Below are positions 12,050 to 23,131 of a stretch of DNA of 64,000 nt, in pieces. A program made the translations under genes and the position numbers. The DNA comes from Flaccisagitta enflata (taxonomy: Eukaryota; Chaetognatha; Sagittoidea; Aphragmophora): positions 36,394,001 to 36,458,000 of the forward strand of contig OZ231127.1 of the NCBI GenBank assembly GCA_965153355.1, in the 5' to 3' direction. The notes under the pieces were generated by a model, which saw nothing but the letters and a program-made list of their open reading frames with translations, was not told where the DNA came from and made no database searches. The stretch's first letter is position 1, and the number at the start of each line of letters is the position of its first letter.

Positions 12050-13465
12050 CGGTTAAGTCTCATGTTAAGTCCCATTGTTTAATGGGCTTTTACAGCATGG
12101 ATATGTCCCACAAGAATTTCTTAAAGGTCTTATGGTGCCTATTGTAAAAGATTCATCTGGTGATTTATGTACGGCCGATAATTACCGCGGAATAACATTG
12201 TCCACTACTTTTAATCAACTATTTGAGCGATGTCTTTTATTGAAATTTGGGCATCATTTGTATTCTAGTAATCTGCAGTACGGATTTAAAAAAAAACATA
12301 GCACCAGTCATGCGGTTCTTGTGATGAAAAAATGTGTTGACTATTATATAGAAAATGGTTCGCGAGTTTTTGTTACCTTTATGGATTGTCAAAAAGGATT
12401 TGACAAAGTAAGCCATAATGGCATATTCTTGAAGCTGTGCGAAAGGAGTGTCCCACTCTGTTTCATTAGAATTCTCATGTATTGGTACATGAATTTGTCA
12501 GTTGTTTGCAAATGGGGAGATGCCCTCAGTTACGAATTTCGTGTCTTCTCTGGCGTTCGTCAGGGAGGTATATTGAGTCCATCTTTGTTTAGTCTTTATG
12601 TTGATGAACTTATTGGCATTTTAAGAAAAACTCATATAGGATGTCATATTGTTGATCTTTTTGTAGCATGTCTATTTTACGCTGACGATTTAGCGCTTTT
12701 ATGTCCGACTAGAGAGTCAATGCAGAAATTACTTGATCTTACTGTAGAATATGGTAAGCAGTATTGTATTTCTTTTAGTTTTAAAAAAACGAAGACCATT
12801 GTTTTTGGCAAAGGTAAAGACCTTGGTGTAACAGCCCCGCTTAAGATTAATGGGCAGTCAATTGAAATTGTGGAAATGTGGAGATATTTAGGTTTCTACA
12901 TCAAAGGAGGTGAGCAATTTAGCTTTTCTGCTCAGCCTGATCTTGCTTCTTTTCGTAGATCTGCAAACTGTATCCTGAATACAATGTACAAACCTTCTGA
13001 AGAAGTAATGATGCGCCTTTTATACACCAATTGTGTACCAATTATTACTTACGGTTCTCAAGTTAAAGAGTATTGCTCACGAGACAAGCATGATGTCAAT
13101 GTAGCGATAAATGACTGCATCAGAAAGATTTTTGGTTTTAATCGATGGATCAGTATTCGTGATTTAAGACAAAATATGGGCTACAAAGGAATTGACGAGA
13201 TCTTCTCCATTCAGAAAATGAAATTTTTGCGAAACTCGCGTGAGTCGAGCAACGATGTTATTCGATTTTTTTCAGATTTTCATCCATTTGAAGAAGATGA
13301 TGAATTTACATCCTAACTTATTTCTTTTTCTATTGCTACACTTAGTTGCTTAGCCTTTACTATTTTTTTTTCTCTTTTACCCTTTGTGTCGGTATTACTG
13401 TGATCTTTTGCTGTATGTGCTGTAAATGTTCTCATTTACGAATATAAACATGAAAAAAAAAAATA
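12050..13465 (+). mobile_element. 5'-truncated non-LTR retrotransposon (LINE)
   Basis: A fragment with an open reverse transcriptase, a short 3' UTR and a terminal A-run at about 13453-13463, as expected of target-primed reverse transcription. The endonuclease region is absent, so the copy is 5'-truncated; its exact 5' limit is not certain. It lies between diverged R1-like sequence. Confidence 0.85.
12075..13316 (+). CDS. LINE reverse transcriptase, partial ORF
   Basis: 413 codons without a stop. It shows the ordered reverse transcriptase motifs: NYRGITLSTTFNQLFE near the N-terminus, FMDCQKGFDKVSHNGIF (first catalytic Asp), FSGVRQGGILSPSLFSLYVDEL, the catalytic box FYADDLALL at about residue 210, and a thumb-like LGFYIKGG motif. 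The enzyme would copy element RNA into DNA at a nicked chromosomal target. The upstream endonuclease domain is missing, so the first Met is not the true start. Because the frame is open the insertion is probably not very old. I do not assign a clade firmly; the SGVRQGG and YADD motifs fit several LINE clades. Confidence 0.92.
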   Translation: MFNGLLQHGYVPQEFLKGLMVPIVKDSSGDLCTADNYRGITLSTTFNQLFERCLLLKFGHHLYSSNLQYGFKKKHSTSHAVLVMKKCVDYYIENGSRVFVTFMDCQKGFDKVSHNGIFLKLCERSVPLCFIRILMYWYMNLSVVCKWGDALSYEFRVFSGVRQGGILSPSLFSLYVDELIGILRKTHIGCHIVDLFVACLFYADDLALLCPTRESMQKLLDLTVEYGKQYCISFSFKKTKTIVFGKGKDLGVTAPLKINGQSIEIVEMWRYLGFYIKGGEQFSFSAQPDLASFRRSANCILNTMYKPSEEVMMRLLYTNCVPIITYGSQVKEYCSRDKHDVNVAINDCIRKIFGFNRWISIRDLRQNMGYKGIDEIFSIQKMKFLRNSRESSNDVIRFFSDFHPFEEDDEFTS

Positions 13466-13844
13466 GAGCAGGGGATAGGTCTAAGAATTCACGTTCTTTG
13501 TCATTTCATTTACTATCATATCTACACTTAGGTCAATGGGCTTGGGATAGGTCTGATAGAGCTAGGGATAGGTCTAAGAACTCTTAACGCTGGCGCAACG
13601 TCTTGGCCTGTGTATCCGGCCCTGTTAATGAATGCGTTTTTGACCAACGGACAGCCTATTACAGAGATGCGACAACGCATCTAAAAATGACAAAATATGC
13701 CTTAACATGACATAGAATGACCCTAAATGAGTAACAAGCACTTAGATTGACTGGGAATGACCCTAATTGACGTATATTGACATAAATTACAAAATTTACT
13801 AAAATGACGGACTAAAAGATATAACTTTGATTAAAGTAAAACTG

Positions 13845-13915
13845 TGACTGCCAGATGGAAAGACAGCCGGACGGACAAAACAGGGTGTAGAGTTGCGTTC
13901 ACGCAACTAAAAACA
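13845..13915 (-). repeat. Hairpin-family repeat R1, terminal fragment
   Basis: Read on the minus strand it starts TTTTAGTTGCGTGAACGCAACTC. A second fragment with stem GATGCG and CGCATC ends at about 13688. Confidence 0.55.
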
Positions 13916-14500
13916 GCATCGTTAGTTTTGGGAAAACGTTTACACAGAAGTATGTCAGGACGCGTTTGCCGCTTCGCTGCCGCCGCATTGCCGCGTCAGT
14001 GGCATATATGTGTGCGTAGATGTGCGAATGGGTGTGTGGTGCTCATATTAGCGAGGGTTCACAAGGCCATCTTCCACCTATCAGATAGAGAACAAGAACA
14101 TTCTTCACATTCGGCTTACATTCGTACAAGGGTAAATAAACCTCGGCTTACATTTGTACAAGGGTAAAAATCACCCTTGGAACATGCCTAGTACAAATGA
14201 TTACAATGTAAATGGTTGATTTCACTGAATCGGTCGTTACAGGAAAGATGCGATTTCACGTCCGCCCTAAAGAGTTCCGTTTGAAAAGATACGCGGTCCG
14301 CGTTCTTGCGGAAGAAACAAAAACCGCAAGCCGCGAGGAAGCACCTTCGAAATGTCCCCTTTATTTTCGTCTAATCCACTCTTGCCCTCGCGATCAAGCG
14401 GTTACGCGGAACGGCGACAGATTCACCGTCGAGAGAGCGGTCCCTGGATGGTACTCGAGACGCAGTCCTGGTTTTCCCGTACCTTTCAGAAAGAACACGT
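13916..14500. other. Unassigned stretch
   Basis: Moderately GC-rich sequence with overlapping ORFs of about 80 to 107 codons that have no recognisable motif or splice context. Nothing supported. Confidence 0.3.
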
Positions 14501-15073
14501 ATACAGTAAATGTCGTCTAGACTTGGAAATATGGGGGAATTCATTACAGGAAATCAAATATACTGTACCTAAGAGACTGATATTTAAAATATAGACTAAT
14601 GAAAGGATGCTTTATTGCCCATGGGCGTTGGTTGCCAGGGAAACATTTCTATGTAAAGTATCAATATTTTGAGAAATTTTTGAGGGAACATTGTTTGAAA
14701 TAAAATTTGCTACAACTTACCCACAACGTGTTCTGTAAGAATATCGCCCGTTTAGCGGTTGCTAGGAAGCATCACAGGGCTGTCACACATAGTTACGCTC
14801 CCTAGCAATGGCTAAACGAGCAATATTCTTACAAAACATATTGTGGGAAAGTTGTAGCAAATCTTATTTTAAACAATTTTCTCTCACAAAATTTCTCAAA
14901 ATATTTATACTTTAGCGTAAATACATGGAATTATATTTCCATAGCAAACAACACCCATGGGCAATAAAACATAGTTTTATTAGTTAATATTGCAAATATC
15001 AGTTTTTTGAGTTTATCTGTCTTCCTGTAATGAGTTCCCCCGTATTTCCAAGTCTAGACGACATCTACTGTAT
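14501..15073. mobile_element. Long-TIR miniature element
   Basis: The two ends are inverted copies of each other for about 250 bp. The left end reads ATGTCGTCTAGACTTGG and the right end is its reverse complement, and blocks such as GCCCATGGGCG and TAGCGGTTGCTAG are matched in the opposite arm. No coding capacity. Confidence 0.8.
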
Positions 15074-15230
15074 ATGTAAATGGATTAGACAGTGATTTAC
15101 GCTTAAGCAACGTACTTCCGCAACGTTGTTCAGCCCGTCAGTCCCTCTTCCACATTTTCATAGAGTCCTTATATACAAATGACCCCCACCAACACGCGAC
15201 CAAGGTAACCGCGTATCTGGCTCATTTTTA

Positions 15231-15616
15231 CCCTAATAAGAGGTGAGGAGGGACCCAAATGTTTAGCAGCCCCCCCTACAGCTTACATAGCCCAAGCAAT
15301 TTTCTCACTTCCAGCGGCGGTTAACACCTTAGGTGTATACAATTGGCGCCACCGTGGCGTTTTTTGAATTTCCACCTAGAACACCCCTAAATTTTCAAAA
15401 TTAGTGGAAAAAAGTGTTCATTTTTTAGGGGGCAAATTTGGGCAATTTATCTAAATCTAGGGGTGTTCTAAATGGAAATTCAAAAATCGCCACGGTGGCG
15501 CCAATTGTATCCATTTAAGGTGTCAACCGCCATTGGAAGTGAGAAAATAACTTGAGCCATGTGAGCTGTAGGGGGGGCTGCTAATCCTTTGGGTCCCTCC
15601 TCACTTCTTATTAGGG
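15231..15616. mobile_element. Long-TIR miniature element next to the hAT
   Basis: Outer ends CCCTAATAAG and CTTATTAGGG; arms of about 170 bp run inward through CAGCCCCCCCTACAGC and GGCGCCACCGTGGCG. The element at 39704-40423 shares the CCCCCCCTACAGC and GGCGCCACCG blocks, so they are related. Confidence 0.8.
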
Positions 15617-15997
15617 TCCTGTCCAGGGGCGTATGGGAGCCAAAATTTTTGGGGAAGCCAGCTCTAATTTGTGTCCCAACAAATTTTGTGTCACGATGAA
15701 AACTAACTAGTGAGTTTTTCAAAAACATAGATTTAAACAGTTATAACTTATTGATTTTACAATAAAAAGAAGTCTACTTTAAATTTAAACATAACTTTAC
15801 TAAAGATTAAACAAACAATCACTGTTAAACATATTTATAAGGTATTGTAAAGCACACACTCTACATCACTATACAACACTCTTCAAGATTGATCACATTC
15901 TTTGTCTCTTTATATTTTTTTAACTTCCTTTTTTTAGAAGACCAATTTTAAACAAGGAATCTGGAACATTCCCATCCCGTACATCCCTTGTTCATAT

Positions 15998-18664
15998 CTA
16001 CTTGTGACAAAGAAGGTTTGCCCGGGCATCATTTCTTCTTGCAAATTCATCGATTATAGCGTCCATCATATTTTCTTCAATGAAATTTGTTGAATCACGT
16101 TCTATATTCAGAATCGCTATATCAGACAGTCTCTGTTCACCCATTGTATTCCTAAGATAAGTTTTTATCCGTCGAAGTGCTGAGAAGGATCGCTCTGCTG
16201 AACAAGATGTAGCAGGGATTGCAGCAAGGATTTTTGCCGCTGCTTTGTAAGTTGGAAGAATTGCTCCGATGCCATCTTCGAATAACCACTTAACAAGTTT
16301 GTAGGTTGCAGAAAGAACATCTTCCTTTTTGTTCACGGATATGGCAGTAGCAACGATTTTTCTCTCACAAAGAAGACTGGCCTTATTTAGGTCGTAAAGT
16401 TCCGAGACAACAGACGCTTCTTTTTCTACGTCCACTTCATTTGGTTGCATCACCACCTTTGTCAATGCACAAATGACTTCTTGATCCTCTTTGTCAAAAC
16501 GAGCTTCTAGTTCTGCAATTGCGTATTTGATTCCCTCATCATGGAGAACCGTTTTGTAATATTGTTTGACATCCGTGAAAGATGAATTGCGTGGAAGAGA
16601 AGGCTCTTTAAAAACATATCTTGGATTTGATGTAAAGCCTGAAAGGATGATTTGTTTCATGTCAGTTGAGATTTTCATGGCACGATCCCATGCATTGTTG
16701 AAACTTTCGTCCTCCAAAAGTTTTTTCATGGTTTCAATGACAGAAATAGCGGATTTTTTGGCGGTGAAGACATCCATTTTTTCAGACTGTAAGTATTTGG
16801 ACAGACTATCCATGACTCCTAAAACTGAGTCTACGACAATGAGATTGAAAACAAACTCAAAATTCGAAATGTTGCTTATGAGCCCGTTGCACTTGGAAGT
16901 GAGCTTTGGATCAGCTTCATCAACTATCAATAATGTATGTAATGTAGCAGGCAGACGACGCAACTGTGTTTCAGTTGATTCCTTTTTAAGTGACCATCGC
17001 GTCGGAGCTTGGGATTTCAGTTTCAACGGTTTTTCTGACCGCCCTTTTTGCACATTTTGAAATGACATGTGTCGTTTAGGACTGGCTTCAATAAAATTAT
17101 GAAGTTCTTGTGAGGTCCCTAAACAGTTTCTAAAGGACTTGATTTGAGTCATAGCTTTCTGGGTCGACAGATTAAGCTGATGTCCATAACAATGTACATA
17201 GACGGCGCGTGGATATTCCTTACGCATCAAGCCAGACACTCCCACTTTATCACTTGACATGTTGGTTGCTCCATCAAATCCCTGCCCAACCATATTGTTG
17301 AGATCAAGGGAATGTGAAAGAAGATAATCTTTCATTAAATGAAAGAGAGAGCGTCCTGTAGTTGAAGAAGTCTCTAGAAACCCGATAAATTTTTCTTGGA
17401 TTTCCCCATCTTTTACAAATCGAATGTAAATGGAAACTTGCTCCACATTTGAAATGTCGGCGGTTTCATCGGCAATTATTGAAAATACACCATTTGCCTT
17501 AATATCATTAAGAATGAGATTCAGGACTTCATTTGAAACTATATCAAGAATCTCGTTTTGTACCATTGGTGCTGTCCACTGATGATGTTTTTTTAACATT
17601 GATTCGAGGTGATCATGAAGCCAAGGAATGTCTCGGCAACGGAGACTTAAAAGTTCCAAGAAGTTTCCCCTGTTTGTTGCGCTATGCCCGGAAATATTTG
17701 TCCGCTTCTCTGTGTGTGCCCGAAACGAAATGTTTTGTTTTGCAATGAAGACTAATGATTCAATTATTTTTTGTAGGTATAATCGATTTTGATCAATTTC
17801 TCTTTTTTGTTCTTCATTCATATCTGAGAGGCCGTGAAGCGTGGGAGATTTTGATTTTGCGGAAATCCATGCAACCATGTTCCGTTGATGGTGCTTACTT
17901 TTTTCATGTTTTGAGAATTTTAGCACATTAGTCCAGTAAGTAAAAACAAATTCTTTTTTGCCTTCTTTGCCAAAGTTTTTGCAAGCAAAGCAAGATGCCT
18001 CATCTCGCTCGACATTGTAATTTATCCAAGGGTACTTCTCGTACCACTCTTTTTGAAAGCGTCTATTGCGACCTGATATGATCCTTACAGGATAGGTTTC
18101 AAGAATAGGCTGAATAGGGCCATGTGAGATATACGGGGTTGAAGAAAGAGAGTTTATTTCAAATTCGGGAATTTCATCGTCACTGTCATCGCTTATATCA
18201 ATGCCTGATTGATCAATGTTTGAATTAGAAAGGTCCTCTTCGTCTACAATTTGAGTGGGTGAGGCACACTGATCAACATTTGTGTCTAAGTTTTCAGTTG
18301 TTGATGCTGATGTACATGGCACTGCATCATCTGTCTCTTGCTCATCATGATCGCTAATATTTGTATGCGCATTTTGAAAAATGGGGTCTTCAGTGTTTGT
18401 TTCATTTTGAGATGTTGGTTGTTGATCGCAAAAACTTGTTTCAAGTTGAGACTTTTTGAAAAATGAGGATACACTTGGTTGTGAGCTCTCTTTCACGAGT
18501 TTCACACACGGCGTATTTCCTGCCGTTATCAGCGCAGGGTGGTGTTTGTTCATATGGCGTGAAGCGTAATCATTGTCAAATATTTCGTCACATTTTGAGC
18601 ACTGTACCTTACGGCGTTTAGGAGTGAAACGAAATCGTTTTCCTTCAGACATTGTATTAATCAA
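15998..18664 (-). CDS. hAT transposase, TTF zinc finger/DUF4371 type (ZMYM1-like)
   Basis: 888 codons, single exon, no internal stop. Near residues 22-42 is a CxxC...HxxxH (BED or C2H2-like) finger. Residues about 200-265 form a TTF-type finger (RFQKEWYEKYPW, CFACKNFG, KFSKHEKSKHH). Then comes the hAT RNase H-like core with SIIADETADISN (catalytic Asp), GQGFDGATNMSS and HCYGHQLNLS. Near the C-terminus is the dimerisation region ATSCSAERSFSALRRIKTYLR. It would cut and paste the element. A Met four codons further in is an alternative start. The intact frame plus perfect target duplication suggest recent activity. Host ZMYM1 and TTF2-like genes derive from this class, but the TIRs show that this copy is a transposon. 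Confidence 0.93.
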   Translation of the reverse strand: MINTMSEGKRFRFTPKRRKVQCSKCDEIFDNDYASRHMNKHHPALITAGNTPCVKLVKESSQPSVSSFFKKSQLETSFCDQQPTSQNETNTEDPIFQNAHTNISDHDEQETDDAVPCTSASTTENLDTNVDQCASPTQIVDEEDLSNSNIDQSGIDISDDSDDEIPEFEINSLSSTPYISHGPIQPILETYPVRIISGRNRRFQKEWYEKYPWINYNVERDEASCFACKNFGKEGKKEFVFTYWTNVLKFSKHEKSKHHQRNMVAWISAKSKSPTLHGLSDMNEEQKREIDQNRLYLQKIIESLVFIAKQNISFRAHTEKRTNISGHSATNRGNFLELLSLRCRDIPWLHDHLESMLKKHHQWTAPMVQNEILDIVSNEVLNLILNDIKANGVFSIIADETADISNVEQVSIYIRFVKDGEIQEKFIGFLETSSTTGRSLFHLMKDYLLSHSLDLNNMVGQGFDGATNMSSDKVGVSGLMRKEYPRAVYVHCYGHQLNLSTQKAMTQIKSFRNCLGTSQELHNFIEASPKRHMSFQNVQKGRSEKPLKLKSQAPTRWSLKKESTETQLRRLPATLHTLLIVDEADPKLTSKCNGLISNISNFEFVFNLIVVDSVLGVMDSLSKYLQSEKMDVFTAKKSAISVIETMKKLLEDESFNNAWDRAMKISTDMKQIILSGFTSNPRYVFKEPSLPRNSSFTDVKQYYKTVLHDEGIKYAIAELEARFDKEDQEVICALTKVVMQPNEVDVEKEASVVSELYDLNKASLLCERKIVATAISVNKKEDVLSATYKLVKWLFEDGIGAILPTYKAAAKILAAIPATSCSAERSFSALRRIKTYLRNTMGEQRLSDIAILNIERDSTNFIEENMMDAIIDEFARRNDARANLLCHK

Positions 18665-18998
18665 CTTTGTCTTTGGAAGCTGCTGATGATAAAAACGACG
18701 ACGGAAAAGGCTTTGAAGTGTAGTAACTCACAGTATGATCTGATGTGAAATGGAAGTAAACACATCAACCTTCGGGACTAAGGTTGCGGTTCTTTTCCTT
18801 CATATAAATCACCAAAACAGTAAACAATGGTGCCAATCGATCCCCATGAACCCCTTTGTCTCTTAGAAACAGGTGTCGGTTGGGCGATCTGTTTCTCTTC
18901 CTCCTCCTCATTCTCTTCCTCCTCATTCTCGTCCTCCTCAATTGCCGCTACCTTTCTGATTGAAAGAATGAATAGACCCACCGTTCCATTCCTTGTTT

Positions 18999-19000
<2 letters not shown>

Positions 19001-19088
<88 letters not shown>
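19001..19088. repeat. (TC)n microsatellite inside the hAT
   Basis: About 88 bp of perfect TC repeats between the transposase start and the right TIR. Confidence 0.95.
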
Positions 19089-19092
<4 letters not shown>

Positions 19093-19379
19093 TGGTCCCG
19101 ACGGAAAAATGGTCCGACAGCCAGGGGAAGCCATTGCTGCCCCTGCTGCCCCTTCAAATACGCCTCTGGTCCTGTCTGTAGTCGCTTGCCAATCGACTTA
19201 AGAGGACGATATAGCCTTTTATAGGCATCACTAAGCCTGCCCGTGCCCATCCACTTATAACCCCCGTCCTCGTATAGACTGCGTGTACACTGACCCTGCC
19301 CACCTGCATTGATACCCCTGCCCACCCGGAAGCAACTTCTAAAAGGCCGTGAATCCGGCCTTGTTAGGGAAAATCCGAC

Positions 19380-22300
19380 TTACGATAATTTGTTTGCAGA
19401 TTTGTCTCTCGCGAAACAAGCCGCCGCGACTCCCGCACCAATTATGGCACCATCAGTTATATACTTGAGCGAAAACGTTTGACGTCGTAACAGGGTCGAT
19501 GGCAGCATCTAAAAAAGCGTGAGTCGGACGTGGGGTGAAGTAACATCATTAGCTTTAGTCTTGATCCAACCTGCGATCATCTCCTCCCTGCGCCTCCAAC
19601 GTCGGGGGAAATTCAGTGAACCCCGCTCCAACGCACCCGCTTTTAACGGAATTCCGTCTATAACAGATATTTTTTGTCCCTACTACCGGTTTTCTCCTAT
19701 TTCAAATATTGGCATTTAGAAACGAGATCGGTTGGTCCCCTGAAATCCGTTAGCGCGGAATTCAACTGGTCAAACAAAATACTAAAGCTTTGTTTTTCAT
19801 GTGTGTTGTGTGTTAAGTGTTAAGTGTAAGCTTTCATTTCTACCACCTACTTTGAGCACCGTATCAATGGATTCTTCCAGCCTCCGTTTGTAGGTAGGGT
19901 GAAATCGAACAAAGCTTCCGTCAATGGCTACAGTGACCAACTCCTTAGGAATTCTTCTGATGATCGCGGCCAAGCCGGCCCCCGCTAAACAAGCTGACCG
20001 CGCCGTCACAGCCTCGCATACTCTTTTCACTACTCGGCACGATTCGTGATCGAGGTCCCTCAAACCAAATTCTGCGATGGAAACAAAATAAGGACCAATA
20101 GAAGGGCCTTGGACGCACGCGATAGGGCAGGAGCAACGATGTACCCGCACAAATCCCGTTTCTACCTGCCAAAACGGTTTTTGTCGATGAGAAAGTGATC
20201 CCGCGATCCGTCTCCACAGACGCCATGTGCATGTGAGTAAATTTCCATCGTCCCTCCTCGCTCCACAACGGGCTGTCTTGATTTACTACGAATTGCCCTA
20301 GCTAAGGGAAAATGGATAGAAGAAGGGGCAAAGAGAATTTAAAGAAAACTCATAGAAGGTTGAAAAAATACAACTTGTTTCATCAAGCTTGCTCTTTCTT
20401 TCGAATCTACAGACGAAAGTGAAATACAGGAAGTTAACCCCCCAAAAACTGTAGCACCCCCCCCCCTACAGCTTAAACCATAAAATGAAGAAAGACATAT
20501 AAGGTAGGGAATAGAAGCTTATATCAATACAATTAGCCTCATCAGAGCGTTTTTGGAATTTCATTCCTAGTGAACAATTATAGCAAAAAAACAAATGAAA
20601 AATTGCATTTTTAGCATTATCTAAAAAATGTTTATTTTGAATGGTTTTTTAACTGTAACTTTTTACTGGGATTGAAATTCCAAAATCGCTCTGATGAGGC
20701 TAATTGTATTGCTATAAGCTTTTATTCCCTATCTTATATGCCTTTCTTTATTCAGCGGTTGCAGCTGTAGGGGGAGGTGCTACAGTTTTTGAGGGGTTAA
20801 CTTCTTGTATTTCACTTTTGTCTGTAGGCAGATTCGCAAAGTCAGGGTGAAGCGACGGTCGACGGTACCAAAGACCTTCGCATGGAGAAGGGCATGCGGT
20901 AAATTGTTCAAACACATTAACTCACGGAGAGAGAAAACCAAGCATTAACTAAGCGAGGAGACGGAATTTAATACAAACCTCGTGTAATTTGGCGAGGATA
21001 AGGCGCACAATCTCTCCCGTATACATGCCGCACATCATCTTGGTCAAGATGTCTCTGCCTGGATTCTTGCTGTTTTCGTCAACGGTTTGATCGAATTCGT
21101 TCCTCAAATCGTCCAGGTCGCCGCTTGATTCGCCAAAAGCACCCCACTCCGTATCAATGATCATCGTCTTGTCCTGACGAAGTTTCAAAACCATGCATAA
21201 TCAAATTATGCCCGCATGGTCAACACCCAATTAATTTTAAAACCTAACTTAACCATCTTTAAACTCTCGTTAAATACCTTACAATACACTCACTTCGTAA
21301 GTCTTGTAGCATTCCATTGTTTCTGCGTGGAACTCGGTTGTGGGAATTTGGTCCAGCCTTTCCTGGAAGACCGCGTTGGTGGCCGTGCCCAACATCACAC
21401 CCACAAGAACAGACATCGTTGAGGGACCGTACGAACCCGCCAAAAGCGTCGCGAGTGTGTCGTTAAGGAGAACCTCTACCTAATGTACAACGGTTGCAAT
21501 TGAAAGAATGCCGCCAAGAAACTTGGATTGTCCACAAGCCCGTATGTGTATGTCTATTGGATAATCGGTTCATATCGTATTAACGATTTTTTTTCGGAGG
21601 GAGGGGGTAGGGGAGGGAGAGAACGAAGGGGTGAGACGACTAAGCCTTTTGAGACGACTAAGTGTTTTGAGAATTTAATGAGTAACCATGCACAATTGAT
21701 ATCAATACCATTTAATGAAATTTTATCTCGGCTTAGAATCGATTTTGGCAGTTGCAGTCATAAATAATATCCGATTCGTAATCTTTTGAATTGAGAGAAG
21801 CTGGTTTTGGGAGAAAGATCGAATCAGTTACCCGAATATGTGAAAGCCGATTACGATCAAGGGCGTCCTGTAACATAATCGCGACGTCGTTTCCCAGGAC
21901 TCCTTCGCATTCGTAGTCTTTGGTCCAATTGGTCAGTATGCCGTTACCAGGGCCAGTTCGACGACAGGGACACGGGAAATTGAAACCTAAAGGTATCGTT
22001 CCCTTCAAGCGAAAGAATGTGATTGCGAATGACATAAATGCACAAATACTTGCTCCCTACATGAAAGTTGGACAACCTCTAGGATGAGGGCCTTTGGGGT
22101 TTTATACGGACCTATCACAACAAAGTACCTAACGAATTTCAAGTCATATCGCATCTGAAAAGATATCCATTACAGAGCGCGCATAATGAAAGCAGGAGAA
22201 GATTGCATTTACGTTTATTACGGCGAAAGGGGGTTAAAAGATAGTTACTGAATCACTGCTCCATTGCGACTAACAAGGCCGGTAGCGTGATAATTACTAA

Positions 22301-23131
22301 TCAGTCGCTTGCGGATGGGCAGGGGCAGTAATGCTCGAAAGACATTATTACGGTCTATTTCAAGTCATCCAAAAATGGCGTTACCGACATTCTATTGATC
22401 TACGGACACCTACTTTTAGAATGGCACAGCAAGCCTTTTTCACATACCGAGGGTAATCTGGATGAAATTGCTAGAAAATCCTTTAGCCTGTCGACAAGGT
22501 ATTGGAAAAAATCTTCGCCTTTCGCCGTCTTGATTCCTTCCGGCAGATCAATCTCCAAACTTTCGTAGGCGATGGGACTCTTCTTGGAACTGATATTCTT
22601 CGAGGTCCAACGCATGTTAGATGGCAACGAGCCGGGCGAAGACTAGACAGTAGATATAACAAAACTGTCCAATTCAGGCACGAAAAGACTAAGGCAGCTC
22701 GAGGGACAGATGTGCTAAGTCATGGGGGGGGGGGTGGATGCGTTAAAACATACCTAATTGTTGAAAACTAGGAAGATGCGTATGCGAAATGTCATACTCA
22801 AATGGGTGTCAACTACCTCGTCATTTTTCGGCCCCGCTACGGTCGATTTCCTGAAGGAGACGCATTTCCCTCGAAGCTCGACGAGAGAAATGACCAAACG
22901 CGAGATCCCCAAATCCAGTGACAGAAAGCGACCTTTCTCTTTGCTGTTTGGCACCGCGGTGATGTACGTGGGGAACATTCGTACGTCGTAGTCTTCCAGC
23001 CTCGTCGCTCCTCTCGTCATAGCGGCGTCGAATTTCTGCGACACGTCCAACATCGTCTCCGGTGGAACGCGAAATAAATCCAAGATCTTGTCTAGTGGGC
23101 CCTGTTTTGTTCTTCTCGCACAACACGACAT
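19380..23131 (-). CDS. Hexokinase-like protein with degenerate ATP-binding motifs (8 exons)
   Basis: Exons: 23131-22817, 22597-22448, 22002-21832, 21479-21294, 21173-20979, 20301-20166, 20071-19851, 19508-19380. The coding sum is 1503 nt, so 500 residues, normal for a single hexokinase unit. Recognisable parts: N-terminal helix, MFPTYITAVP, FLSLDLG, small-domain IPLGFNFPCPC and NWTKD, the catalytic-Asp motif LLNDT, TEWGAFGE, NEFDQ, CGMYTGEIVRLIL, ARSACLAGAGLAAIIRRI, AIDGSFVRFHP and a final DG motif before the stop. Glucose-site residues look largely kept. However, the phosphate-1 loop LDLGGTNFR is LDLGISRLV, the GTGSNA loop is GTATNA, and the adenosine loop DGSGKGA is DGAIIGA. It may therefore be a glucose-binding or regulatory pseudoenzyme rather than an active kinase. 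The exon 1/2 join (acceptor at 22598) is the least certain. Lies just downstream of NPC1 on the same strand. Confidence 0.85.
20410..20824. mobile_element. TA-flanked MITE, CAGAC family, copy 1
   Basis: 415 bp in hexokinase intron 5. Ends CAGACGAAAGTGAAATACA and its inverse, flanked by TA on both sides as in Tc1/mariner-type MITEs. Inside the ends are GTTAACCCC and CTGTAGCACCCCCC blocks. Same family as 34813-35655 and 42539-43360. Confidence 0.85.

Larger units (their letters stand above)
15624..19168 (-). mobile_element. Complete hAT-family DNA transposon
   Basis: A 3,545-bp element. The left end reads CAGGGGCGTATGGGAGCC and the right end, reverse-complemented, CAGAGGCGTATTTGAAGG: imperfect hAT-type terminal inverted repeats. 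Both sides carry the exact 8-bp target duplication GTCCTGTC (15616-15623 and 19169-19176), the hallmark of hAT insertion. It contains one intact transposase gene and a (TC)n microsatellite at 19001-19088. It landed at the edge of the miniature element 15231-15616. Confidence 0.93.

Noticed and set aside
14212-14594. ORFs of 80-102 codons near 14.3 kb
   Set aside because: No recognisable domain and no splice partners; partly inside the arm of the long-TIR element.
20825-20900. Possible extra hexokinase exon beside the MITE (VFGTVDRRF...)
   Set aside because: The acceptor at 20303-20302 gives a phase-perfect join with a better match to the family (exon 20301-20166), so no exon is needed here.
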